Positions 53,662-61,206 of a DNA stretch of 64,000 bases are shown piece by piece (position 1 is the stretch's first letter; each line of letters begins with the position of its first letter). The position numbers and the translations under genes are program-made. The DNA is from Flavobacterium lacus (GTDB lineage: Bacteria > Bacteroidota > Bacteroidia > Flavobacteriales > Flavobacteriaceae), in NCBI RefSeq assembly GCF_003268815.1, contig NZ_QLSV01000004.1, forward strand, positions 186,001 through 250,000, given 5' to 3'. Under the pieces are notes generated by a model. That model saw only the letters and a program-made list of their open reading frames with translations. It made no database searches and was not told the origin of the DNA.

Positions 53662-54600
53662 TTAAATTGGTTGCTTTATTTTTTTTTCGATATAAGCAAT
53701 AATATCTTTTTTATCTGTTTCAAAATCAAACCTTATCACATTTTCGGTTCTTTTAAACCAAGTCAATTGCCGTTTAGCAAAACGACGTGTATTTTTTTTA
53801 ATTTCTTCAACAGCAAATTCTAAAGTAGTTTTCTCATCAAAATAATCAAATAATTCCCGGTAACCAACGGTTTGCAAAGCATTCAATTTTTTATTTGGAT
53901 ATAGATTTTTGGCTTCTTCTACTAAACCTTCTAGTATCATCAAATCGACTCTCCGATTAATTCGTTCATACATCATTTCTCTATCCGCCTCTAAACCGAT
54001 GATGATTGATGTGAAATTTCGTTTGTTTTTTTTCTGATTTAAAAAGGAAGAATAAGGTTTTTCGGTTCCTAAACAAACTTCTACAAAACGCATCATCCGT
54101 TGCGGATTTTGTAGGGTTTGCGGATTTTCAGCACTTATTTTTTCAAAATAAATTGGATCTAATTCTTTTAATTTGTTTTGTAAATAATGTAAACCATTTA
54201 TTTCAAATTCAGCTTTAATTTCCTCTCTAATTGCTGGTGCAATATCCGGAAAATCATCAAAACCTCTCAAAACGGCATCTACATATAATCCCGAACCACC
54301 GACCATGATTTGGATGTTGTTTTTCTGAAATAATTCATCCAATTTTAAAAGAGCTTCACGTTCAAAATCACCTACCGAATAGTTTTCAAAAATCGATTTG
54401 TTTTGGATAAAATGATGTGTTGCAGCATTCAATTCATCCCCCGATGGAACAGCCGTTCCGATTTTCATTTCTTTGTAAAATTGACGACTATCGCACGAAA
54501 TAATTTCGCAATTAAAATGTTTCGCCAAAGCAATACTCAGAGCTGTTTTACCAATAGCAGTTGGACCAACAATGGTGATTAGAAAATTTAAATTTTTCAA
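53662..54600 (-). CDS. miaA: tRNA dimethylallyltransferase (TTG start)
   Basis: A 312-residue P-loop transferase that isopentenylates A37 of tRNAs reading UNN codons. Visible motifs are GPTAIGKTALSIALAKH (11-28), SCDSRQFYKEMKIGTAVPS, GGSGLYVDAVLRG and QTVGYRELFDYFD; the C-terminal FAKRQLTWFKR segment binds tRNA. The only usable start is TTG at 54600, 10 bp after the channel gene stop; no in-frame ATG precedes the P-loop. Length is normal. It is probably read from the channel gene promoter. Confidence 0.94.
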   Translation of the reverse strand: MKNLNFLITIVGPTAIGKTALSIALAKHFNCEIISCDSRQFYKEMKIGTAVPSGDELNAATHHFIQNKSIFENYSVGDFEREALLKLDELFQKNNIQIMVGGSGLYVDAVLRGFDDFPDIAPAIREEIKAEFEINGLHYLQNKLKELDPIYFEKISAENPQTLQNPQRMMRFVEVCLGTEKPYSSFLNQKKNKRNFTSIIIGLEADREMMYERINRRVDLMILEGLVEEAKNLYPNKKLNALQTVGYRELFDYFDEKTTLEFAVEEIKKNTRRFAKRQLTWFKRTENVIRFDFETDKKDIIAYIEKKIKQPI

Positions 54601-54610
54601 AGGAGTTTAC

Positions 54611-55453
54611 TTATGAATTTTTATCTAATTCGTCGCCACAATTATAGCAAAATTTAGCATCGTCACCATGATTGTCTTTACCACAGTTCATGCAATGCTT
54701 CTGTTTGGAATCTTGACCTCTTTTAAATTCTGATTTTGCAATTTCAGCTGTTACAATTCCTGTTGGAACAGCAATGATTCCGTAACCCATAATCATAACT
54801 AATGATGCGATAAATTGACCCAGTGGCGTAACAGGCGTGATATCGCCAAAACCAACAGTAGTTAGCGTCACAATACACCAATAGATACTAATGGGAATGC
54901 TAGTAAATCCAGATTCTTTTCCTTCCACCACATACATTAAAGAACCAATAAGAATACAACTAATTAAAATAAAATACATAAACGCTACAATTTTTCCACG
55001 ACTTGCAATAAGCGAATTTCGTAATTGGAGCGATTGACCTGAAAAATGAGGATGGTTTAGAATTTTGAATAAACGCAATAGGCGTAAAGCCCGGATTATG
55101 ACAAATAAATTTGAACCTGCCAAAAAATAGGACAGATACATCGGTAGGATTGCAAGTAAATCAATGATTCCATAAAAACTAAAAATATACCGTTTCGGTT
55201 TATCAATACAGATAATTCGGAGGACGTATTCTATACTAAAAAATATAGTAATAATCCACTCCAACAGAATTAATTGATTATGGTATTTAATGTCAAAACC
55301 TTTCACGGTTTCAAGCATTACCAGCAAAACACTCAGTAGAATTAAACCTAAAAGAATAAGGTCAAAAAGTCTCCCGGCTACTGTGTTGGTGCCATAAATA
55401 ATGATGTGTGTTTTCTGCCTAAAAATTTCATAACCTGATTTAGTCTCTCTCAT
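54611..55453 (-). CDS. voltage-gated-type potassium channel with C-terminal zinc ribbon
   Basis: A 280-residue six-helix channel. S1-S4 occupy about residues 18-140, with an S4-like basic helix (IIRALRLLRLFKILN). The pore is TLTTVGFGDITPVTPLG (~197-213), whose TVGFGD filter predicts potassium selectivity. S6 follows. The C-terminal ~30 residues carry two CxxC pairs (CMNC, CYNC) forming a zinc ribbon. That appendage on a Kv-type channel is unusual. The domain could serve assembly or redox/metal sensing. A promoter is seen just upstream. It leads the minus-strand run with miaA. Confidence 0.9.
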   Translation of the reverse strand: MRETKSGYEIFRQKTHIIIYGTNTVAGRLFDLILLGLILLSVLLVMLETVKGFDIKYHNQLILLEWIITIFFSIEYVLRIICIDKPKRYIFSFYGIIDLLAILPMYLSYFLAGSNLFVIIRALRLLRLFKILNHPHFSGQSLQLRNSLIASRGKIVAFMYFILISCILIGSLMYVVEGKESGFTSIPISIYWCIVTLTTVGFGDITPVTPLGQFIASLVMIMGYGIIAVPTGIVTAEIAKSEFKRGQDSKQKHCMNCGKDNHGDDAKFCYNCGDELDKNS

Positions 55454-55470
55454 AGCGACAACTTATTATT

Positions 55471-55499
55471 CAAAGATAAATAAATTATAACGTAACAAT
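55471..55499 (-). promoter_or_regulatory. promoter for the channel gene
   Basis: On the minus strand ATTG (55496-55499), 17 bp, then TATCTTTG (55471-55478), close to the TTTG/TAnnTTTG consensus. The predicted leader is about 11 nt. Confidence 0.5.
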
Positions 55500-56846
55500 C
55501 TTCATCACTTTATTTTTTCTTAAGTATCCTTGAATGATATTTTTTGTATCGCGGTTGTTTTGCATCGGAATGATGATGTTTCGAAGTACCTCAATATTTG
55601 TTATTTGATAATTCAAATCATAAAAACAATAACCTTTGTAGATTCCGTTTTCAATCAGAATAGCAGAACGTTCTTCAAGGCTTCTTCCTTTATCGATAAC
55701 CACCATATTGTCATTTTGAAATTGACTGGCTTCAATAAACTCTTCAACGCGTGAATTATATTCATCAGTTGTTATTTCTCCCAGACAAGCCCCGTCACAT
55801 TCTTTTATTTTATATTGAAAGCAGGCATTTTTTGTTTCGTATAAACCATTTAATTTCTGACACAAATTGTATTTTTCTGTAATCTTGAATAAGGCACTTT
55901 TTCCTTCTTGAATAGAAGTAAATGAGGTGATTTCCTTTTTTCTCAAATCCGTTTTTTGCAGGGAAAGTTTTAAATAACCGTTTTCATCTTTAACAGTATA
56001 CAAAGCCCATTGGAAAATGGTTTTTCGTTGAGCTCGATTGTATATTGGTTTATTGATTTTTATCTCTTCGCTTTCCTTTAAAAGAGCAATTAATTCGCTA
56101 CCGGTTTCTTCATAAGTAACGGTATAAACTTCCGTTTGAATTTTTTTGCATTTGCGACTCGTTCCAGTAAAATGTTGATTGACACGTTTTTTGATATTTT
56201 TACTTTTGCCAATATAAATTAGGTCACCTTTTTCATTGTGGATATAATAAATGCCGGTTTTGGATGGCAAACTTTCCACTATATCCAATAATTTTGGTGA
56301 CATACCGGACTTGATCTCGGTTTTCACCAAGCTTTTCATAATTTCTTTTTCTACATCTTGGGCTAAAAGCATTTTGAATAACTTTACCGTAGCCATTGCA
56401 TCACCCGTTGCACGATGTCTGTCAGCCATAGGAATTCCGAGTGCTCGAACCAATTTTCCTAAACTGTAGGAAGCATGTCCTGGCAATAGTTTTTTGGACA
56501 ATTCAACAGTACAAAGTGTTTGTTTTTGGAATTTGAAACCCAATCGCCTGAACTCGGTTTGTAAAATTCTATAATCAAAAGAAGCGTTATGTGCTACCAC
56601 AATGCACCCTTCGGTAATTTCTATAATGCGTTTGGCTACCTCATAAAACTTTGGTGCCGAACGAAGCATGGCATTATTAATACCAGTTAATTTCACCACA
56701 AACGGCTGAATCGGAATTTCCGGATTGACCAAACTGATAAACTGATCAACAACCGTATGACCATCAAATTTATAGATGGCGATTTCGGTTATTCCTTCTT
56801 CGTTAAATTGACCTCCGGTGGTTTCTATGTCGAGTATTGCGTACAA
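55485..56846 (-). CDS. DnaQ-like exonuclease fused to GIY-YIG (UvrC N-terminal-like) nuclease
   Basis: A 453-residue two-nuclease protein. Residues ~1-165 are a DEDDh exonuclease: DIETTG (6-11), HNASFDYRIL (~86) and the HRATGDAMA segment (~139-147) give the acidic/His ligands. From ~200 a GIY-YIG domain follows (GIYYIHNEKGDLIYIGKSKNIKKRVNQHF), like the N-terminus of UvrC or Cho, then a Cys-containing tail (YKIKECDGACLGE). The fusion occurs widely in bacteria and suggests repair-linked DNA incision plus 3'-5' trimming. The start must be TTG at 56846, since no ATG occurs between the upstream stop and DIETTG; a heptamer array sits 3 bp upstream of it. Confidence 0.9.
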   Translation of the reverse strand: MYAILDIETTGGQFNEEGITEIAIYKFDGHTVVDQFISLVNPEIPIQPFVVKLTGINNAMLRSAPKFYEVAKRIIEITEGCIVVAHNASFDYRILQTEFRRLGFKFQKQTLCTVELSKKLLPGHASYSLGKLVRALGIPMADRHRATGDAMATVKLFKMLLAQDVEKEIMKSLVKTEIKSGMSPKLLDIVESLPSKTGIYYIHNEKGDLIYIGKSKNIKKRVNQHFTGTSRKCKKIQTEVYTVTYEETGSELIALLKESEEIKINKPIYNRAQRKTIFQWALYTVKDENGYLKLSLQKTDLRKKEITSFTSIQEGKSALFKITEKYNLCQKLNGLYETKNACFQYKIKECDGACLGEITTDEYNSRVEEFIEASQFQNDNMVVIDKGRSLEERSAILIENGIYKGYCFYDLNYQITNIEVLRNIIIPMQNNRDTKNIIQGYLRKNKVMKIVTL

Positions 56847-56849
56847 AAA

Positions 56850-56877
56850 GTGCTTAGTAATTAGTGCTTAGTAATTA
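56850..56877 (-). repeat. heptamer array between yggS and the exonuclease gene
   Basis: Four 7-mers on the plus strand: GTGCTTA, GTAATTA, GTGCTTA, GTAATTA, i.e. a 14-bp unit repeated twice. It lies between the yggS stop (56883) and the TTG start at 56846 and includes the position of the ribosome-binding region. Confidence 0.75.
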
Positions 56878-56882
56878 GTCTA

Positions 56883-57542
56883 TCATCTGCTTCCAAAGAT
56901 ACTACTTCCAATCCGAATCATGGTACTTCCGCATTCGATGGCGAGTTGATAGTCGCCGCTCATGCCCATGGATAAAGTGGTCAGTTGGCAGTTGTCAGTT
57001 GTCAGTTGTTGATGTTGATTAAAAATAGATTTCAAATGTAAAAATTCACGTTTAATTTGCTCTTGATTTTCGGTAAAAGTAGCCATTCCCATCAAACCGA
57101 CAATGCGAATATTTTCAAAGCTTTTAAATTCTTCCGAACGCAAAATTTCACTTAATTCCTGTTCATCCAAACCAAATTTGGTGTCTTCTTCGGCAATGTG
57201 AATTTGCAACAAGCAATCTACCGTTCTTTTCCATTTAGCTGCTAATCGGTTGATTTCTTTCAACAACTTCAAACTATCCACACCGTGAATCAAACTCACA
57301 TACTGAATCATGTATTTCACCTTATTCGACTGAACATGGCCAATCATATGCCATTGAATGTCTTTGGGCATTTGTTCCCATTTATCCGTCATTTCTTGGA
57401 TTTTATTTTCGCCAAAAATACGTTGACCAGCGATGTATGCTTCCATTAAATCAGCAACCGGTTTGGTTTTTGAAACGGCAACTAATATCACGTGAGGCGG
57501 AAGAGAGGATTTAATTTCAGTAAGGTTTTCTGTTATTGACAT
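56883..57542 (-). CDS. YggS-family PLP homeostasis protein
   Basis: A 219-residue PLP-binding protein of the YggS/PROSC (alanine racemase N-domain-like) family, with the PLP lysine at K25 (VAVSKTKP), GENKIQE, HMIGHVQSNK and the signature MGMSGDYQLAIECGSTMIRIGSSIFG. The family buffers PLP and affects amino-acid metabolism without known catalysis. Between the last helix and the signature, residues ~177-189 (NQHQQLTTDNCQLTT) come from a heptamer repeat at 56978-57012, an insertion not expected in the family. It sits in the minus-strand run between DUF1015 and the exonuclease gene. Confidence 0.92.
   Translation of the reverse strand: MSITENLTEIKSSLPPHVILVAVSKTKPVADLMEAYIAGQRIFGENKIQEMTDKWEQMPKDIQWHMIGHVQSNKVKYMIQYVSLIHGVDSLKLLKEINRLAAKWKRTVDCLLQIHIAEEDTKFGLDEQELSEILRSEEFKSFENIRIVGLMGMATFTENQEQIKREFLHLKSIFNQHQQLTTDNCQLTTLSMGMSGDYQLAIECGSTMIRIGSSIFGSR
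56978..57012 (-). repeat. heptamer tandem repeat inside yggS
   Basis: Plus-strand 7-mers TGGTCAG, TTGGCAG, TTGTCAG, TTGTCAG, TTGTTGA; CAGTTG recurs at 56982, 56989, 56996 and 57003. It encodes part of the Gln/Thr-rich insertion. Confidence 0.78.
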
Positions 57543-57559
57543 TCTTTAATTTTTTATTT

Positions 57560-57613
57560 GAACACAGATTTAAGAAATTTTTAAAATTTTTAAAATTTCT
57601 TAAATCTGTGTTC
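57560..57613. repeat. 54-bp near-perfect palindrome between DUF1015 and yggS
   Basis: 22-nt arms (57560-57581 and 57592-57613) are exact reverse complements, and the 10-nt centre is A/T-rich and nearly self-complementary. It lies in the 88-bp gap before yggS. A transcript could form a very stable hairpin, but no long T-run follows. Confidence 0.85.
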
Positions 57614-57630
57614 CTGAACGTTTATCTAAA

Positions 57631-58848
57631 TTATAATTCATATACCATCAACCCACTTCTGAACTTCGGTTCGATGTACGTACTTTTTGGTGGCATAATC
57701 AAATTGTTGTCTGCCAAGGCTTTAATTTCTGAAATATCCGAAGGAAAAAGCATAAAACCCACTTCAAATTCGCCTTCGTCTATCAATTCTTTGATGGTTA
57801 AAATAGATTGCTTTCCAGGAATGTATTCAATGCGTTCATCGTTACGCAAATCTTCAATTCCAAGTAATGGTTGAAGTACATTATCGTATAAAATTTGAGC
57901 ATCTAAATTTTCTAAAATCGTTGGATTTTTGTTTTCCAATTTATAAAATAAAGCATAAAAATTTCCATCTAAATACATCCCAAATTCAAACTTACTTTGT
58001 GGTTTCCATAATTCTTGTTCTTTGTTTTTGATGATAAAATGCTCACCTAATTGAGCTAAAAACGCATTCACATCATGTCCATTTAAATCACGAATAATCC
58101 GATTGAATTCGTAAATTTTCACTTCACTTTCTGCAATTAGAAAACTCATAAAATAGTTTAAATTTTCATTTCCGGCCGTTTTAAATTCATCATATAACAA
58201 CTCTGCCGAAGCTGAACGATGATGACCATCAGCAATATATAGTTCCGGAATTTGGTCAAACTGCTGTTGCAACCACTGAATTTCTGCATCATTATCAATT
58301 TTCCACAATTGATGTTTCTCTTTGTTTGTGGTAGTATAATTGTAAATCGGAATACTTTTTTTCTTTTCAGAAATCCATTGATTTATGGAAATATTATCTG
58401 GATAAGTTATCAAAACTGGCTCCGTATTAAACCCCGTTTGATGTAAATAATCCTTGAACAATTCCACTCGATATTGCAACGTGTCTTCGTGTTTTTTGAT
58501 GACATTGTTTTTGTAATCGTCAATGGAAGTTCCGGCTACAATTCCGGTGAACGAATTGGTTTTTGTCTGAATTTCATACACAAAAAAAACGGGTTTTGTT
58601 TCCTCCACAAAAACACCATCATTTTTAAAATCTTGGTATTTATGAGCTACTCCTTTAAAACGTTTATCCAACGTAATTTTTTGCGAATGAACATAGGCCG
58701 GATGAATCACATGCAAAAACGAGTAAGGATTAAAACTTAACCAAGCCGCCAGCTCCGCTGAACTGTAATCATCATAATTTCTGCAGGTTACTAAGCCAAC
58801 TTTATCCGGTGTTGGTCGAACAGCTTTAAAAGGAACTATTTTTGACAT
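57631..58848 (-). CDS. DUF1015 family protein
   Basis: A 405-residue protein matching DUF1015, a cytoplasmic family often linked with serine biosynthesis genes in Bacteroidetes; its role is unknown. Recognisable stretches are PFKAVRPTPDKV at the start, AAWLSFNPYSFLHVIHP, YIADGHHRSASAELL near 208-222 (the most conserved part, with a His-His pair) and FMLFPSDISEIKALADNNLIMPPKSTYIEPKFRSGLMVY at the end. No serA/serC gene adjoins here. Start is ATG; length is normal. Confidence 0.88.
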   Translation of the reverse strand: MSKIVPFKAVRPTPDKVGLVTCRNYDDYSSAELAAWLSFNPYSFLHVIHPAYVHSQKITLDKRFKGVAHKYQDFKNDGVFVEETKPVFFVYEIQTKTNSFTGIVAGTSIDDYKNNVIKKHEDTLQYRVELFKDYLHQTGFNTEPVLITYPDNISINQWISEKKKSIPIYNYTTTNKEKHQLWKIDNDAEIQWLQQQFDQIPELYIADGHHRSASAELLYDEFKTAGNENLNYFMSFLIAESEVKIYEFNRIIRDLNGHDVNAFLAQLGEHFIIKNKEQELWKPQSKFEFGMYLDGNFYALFYKLENKNPTILENLDAQILYDNVLQPLLGIEDLRNDERIEYIPGKQSILTIKELIDEGEFEVGFMLFPSDISEIKALADNNLIMPPKSTYIEPKFRSGLMVYEL

Positions 58849-58854
58849 TAAAAT

Positions 58855-58905
58855 AAAAAAATAACCGTAAAGTTACAAATTTACAAATGCAACGCTACGG
58901 TTATT
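58855..58905 (-). terminator. intrinsic terminator of the barrel protein gene
   Basis: 10-bp stem AATAACCGTA (58860-58869) / TACGGTTATT (58896-58905). On the minus strand it is followed by a T-run. It closes the minus-strand gene that ends at 58951. Confidence 0.75.
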
Positions 58906-58950
58906 TTCAATTTTATGCTTTGTCTAAGCTTTGTTTTCTTTAATCTTTAA

Positions 58951-59571
58951 TTAGAATTTGAATTCGAAAGAAAAATTAATGGTATTAATTTCTTCTAGTT
59001 TTCTTTCAACACCATTTTTTTTCATTTTAGTAAAATCAGATTGCGATTCAAAACCTATTCCAAAGTTTAAATTTTTTGCTACACCAAATCGCAATCCAAC
59101 ATTAAAACCTAAACCAGCATTCCAACCTTGATTTCTATTTTTAAAAGTTTCATCAATTGTTTGAACTTCTTCTTTTAAAAGTGCATTTGCATAAACTCCA
59201 ATTCCTCCATAAGCCGAAAGTTTACTGTCTAGCTGGTCTTCAAGAATATATAAAGAATAATTTAGGTTGATAGGAATTCTTAAGTAAGATTGTTTTAAAG
59301 CATAACTTTCACCAGCAGAAACGCCATTGGCATTAAAATCCATCAGTCCAATTCCAGTGCTAAACGTTGTTCCAGAAGGAAGTCTGTAAAAGAAAAGTAC
59401 ATCTCCGGCATTTATACTTCCATTCAATAGTACCATTCCGGATTGATTTTGTTTCGCAAAACCTAGTTTTCCTGTTACATTAAAACCTAATTCTTTTTGT
59501 TTTGATTCTTCTTGTGCTTTCACATTCAATGTGATTAATACGAGCAATAATGTAAAAATTGACTTTTTCAT
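58951..59571 (-). CDS. outer-membrane beta-barrel protein (PorT/OmpW-like size)
   Basis: A 206-residue exported protein with a signal peptide ending in NVKAQ. The body has about eight amphipathic strands and a final strand ending NTINFSFEFKF, with the C-terminal Phe typical of outer-membrane barrels. Strand-forming segments include LGFNVTGKLGFAKQ, LRIPINLNYSLYI and AYGGIGVYANALL. It is a small barrel of the porin/OMP_b-brl type with unknown cargo. It is the last of three minus-strand genes with a GRAM-like protein and an AraC regulator upstream. Confidence 0.78.
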   Translation of the reverse strand: MKKSIFTLLLVLITLNVKAQEESKQKELGFNVTGKLGFAKQNQSGMVLLNGSINAGDVLFFYRLPSGTTFSTGIGLMDFNANGVSAGESYALKQSYLRIPINLNYSLYILEDQLDSKLSAYGGIGVYANALLKEEVQTIDETFKNRNQGWNAGLGFNVGLRFGVAKNLNFGIGFESQSDFTKMKKNGVERKLEEINTINFSFEFKF

Positions 59572-59616
59572 ATGTAAATAATTTAAAGGTTAAAAAAAAT
59601 GTGATTATTAAGTGAT

Positions 59617-60141
59617 TTAGTGTTTAATGGAATCATTAATTTTAGTGGTCCAAACATCTCGTTCATTTTCAGAAACATAAAATTTTAATTCTTCGTCTGC
59701 TTTTTGAATAATTAAACTATTGTAAATAAATCCTAAAGTATTATGTTGCTTCACTTTGGTGATTTCTTTTAGAGGAATTTCAACGAAAGTCTTTTTGGAA
59801 TTTAGTTTGTGAGGTTTAAACGCTAGTCTTTTTGTAGTAAGGATAAGTTTTCCTCCCGCTGAAAGCGATTTGCTTTTTAACGTCGAAGCCCCTTCAAAAA
59901 TCAATTGTTCATCGTTATTTAGCTCAATAATTGTTTTTTTTAGCACTCTATCGGTTGCAATTTTTGTCATCACCGGAAAAAGAATCCCCATAAATAGTCC
60001 AAAAAAAGTAGCATTAAATATAAATTGCCAAATATTGAACTTTTCTCCCCAAATAAATCCAAACAGAGCCATTATACTGGCATATGTAAATCCCAAAATA
60101 ATTGTTTGCACAATCATTAATTTTAAACTTAATTTTACCAT
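59617..60141 (-). CDS. membrane protein with GRAM/PH-like domain
   Basis: A 174-residue protein. Two transmembrane helices (~10-30 and ~37-58) precede a GRAM/PH-like beta domain (~75-165) with EGASTLKSKSLSAGGKLILTTKRLAFKPH, a pattern seen in GRAM domains, and IPLKEITKVKQH. Such domains bind lipids or proteins at membranes; the function here is unknown. The true start is ATG at 60141 (VKLSLKLMIVQ); the longer frame to 60213 begins with TTG in a region that would not code a plausible N-terminus. It sits between an AraC regulator and a barrel protein. Confidence 0.72.
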   Translation of the reverse strand: MVKLSLKLMIVQTIILGFTYASIMALFGFIWGEKFNIWQFIFNATFFGLFMGILFPVMTKIATDRVLKKTIIELNNDEQLIFEGASTLKSKSLSAGGKLILTTKRLAFKPHKLNSKKTFVEIPLKEITKVKQHNTLGFIYNSLIIQKADEELKFYVSENERDVWTTKINDSIKH

Positions 60142-60216
60142 GTTTTTAGATTTATTACAATGCAATACTACAATGCAATAAAATCTTAAAATTGTAAAAT
60201 TGAGACAATGCAAAAA

Positions 60217-61077
60217 TTAATTTTCAAAATACCAGTAAGTGTCTTCGAGACCGAGATGTGAAACTTTAGAAAGTAAGGTGTTCGGCGTTTCTTTAGTAAT
60301 TGATTTAAAGTGTTTTATAAAATGTGCTTGATCATAATACATACTAAATAAAGCAACGTCAGTTAGATTTGTTTTGTCTTTATTTTGATGAAAATAATTA
60401 AAAGCTTGTCGGAACATCACCATTTTTCTATATTCCTCAACCGACATAAAGGTATGTTTGTTAAATAAACGGAGAAGAGTTTTTCTATTAACTTTTAGTT
60501 TTTCTGATAATTCGGCCACTTTAATACCGCCATTGGAAATTATAATTTCGCCAAGAGCTTTCTTAAGAATTGGTTCGTCAAAAGACTTGAGTTTTTTTTC
60601 AAAAAAGTGATCTAAGAGTATGACTTTTTTTTCTACTTCTTTTTCAGAATAAACTTGACTTAAAATAAGGTTGAATTCATCTCCAAAATGTGTAAAATTT
60701 CCAAAATAAAATGTAATTATTTCATGTAGAGGCTTTTCTATGAAATGATTTATACCTAAAGGATTAAAAACAACGCCAATTTTATCAAAAGCACCGCATA
60801 TACTTACTTTTATACTTTTTTCTTTATTAATGGAATAGAGTGGTTGAAGACCACTATTTTTTGACGGTTTTATGCTAGACTCATCATTTGATATAAGAAC
60901 TTCTGAATCTTTATAAACCGTTAATGCATGCTTATAATTAGGGTAGAAAATAAAGTTTTTTTGATAATTTTGATCTTCAGATTTGTGAAAATAGTAATAA
61001 GAAATGTACTTGCTTATCTTGTTCGATGCAGGTTTTTGTGTAATAAAAATATCATTGTCCTTTTTTGAATCTTCCAA
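60217..61077 (-). CDS. AraC family transcriptional regulator (TTG start)
   Basis: A 286-residue regulator. The C-terminal ~100 residues have the double helix-turn-helix of AraC/XylS (LKVNRKTLLRLFNKH and DQAHFIKHFKSITKETP). The N-terminal ~170 residues form a sensor-like domain of the DUF6597 kind, with GVVFNPLGINHFI. It should bind DNA near its own operon and respond to an unknown ligand. The start is TTG at 61077; no in-frame ATG exists before the HTH. The two genes downstream on this strand (GRAM-like, barrel) are plausible targets. Confidence 0.85.
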   Translation of the reverse strand: MEDSKKDNDIFITQKPASNKISKYISYYYFHKSEDQNYQKNFIFYPNYKHALTVYKDSEVLISNDESSIKPSKNSGLQPLYSINKEKSIKVSICGAFDKIGVVFNPLGINHFIEKPLHEIITFYFGNFTHFGDEFNLILSQVYSEKEVEKKVILLDHFFEKKLKSFDEPILKKALGEIIISNGGIKVAELSEKLKVNRKTLLRLFNKHTFMSVEEYRKMVMFRQAFNYFHQNKDKTNLTDVALFSMYYDQAHFIKHFKSITKETPNTLLSKVSHLGLEDTYWYFEN

Positions 61078-61163
61078 GATGATTTAAGTTAAAATCTTAA
61101 AATTGAATAAATGAAAAGTTTTTATTTAGTGAAGTTGTTTATTCAAGATTCAATGCAAGTTAT

Positions 61164-61205
61164 AAGTGTTCAGTAACTGCCAACTGATTACTGAACACTG
61201 AATAC
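61164..61205 (+). repeat. heptamer array with hairpin next to the dehydrogenase stop codon
   Basis: Units AAGTGTT, CAGTAAC, TGCCAAC, TGATTAC, TGAACAC, TGAATAC recur every 7 bp, with ACTG recurring at 61176, 61183, 61190 and 61197. AGTGTTCAGTAA (61165-61176) pairs with TTACTGAACACT (61188-61199). It ends 1 bp from the 3' end of the minus-strand dehydrogenase gene at 61207 and could act as its terminator, though no T-run follows. Confidence 0.75.
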
Positions 61206-61206
61206 T

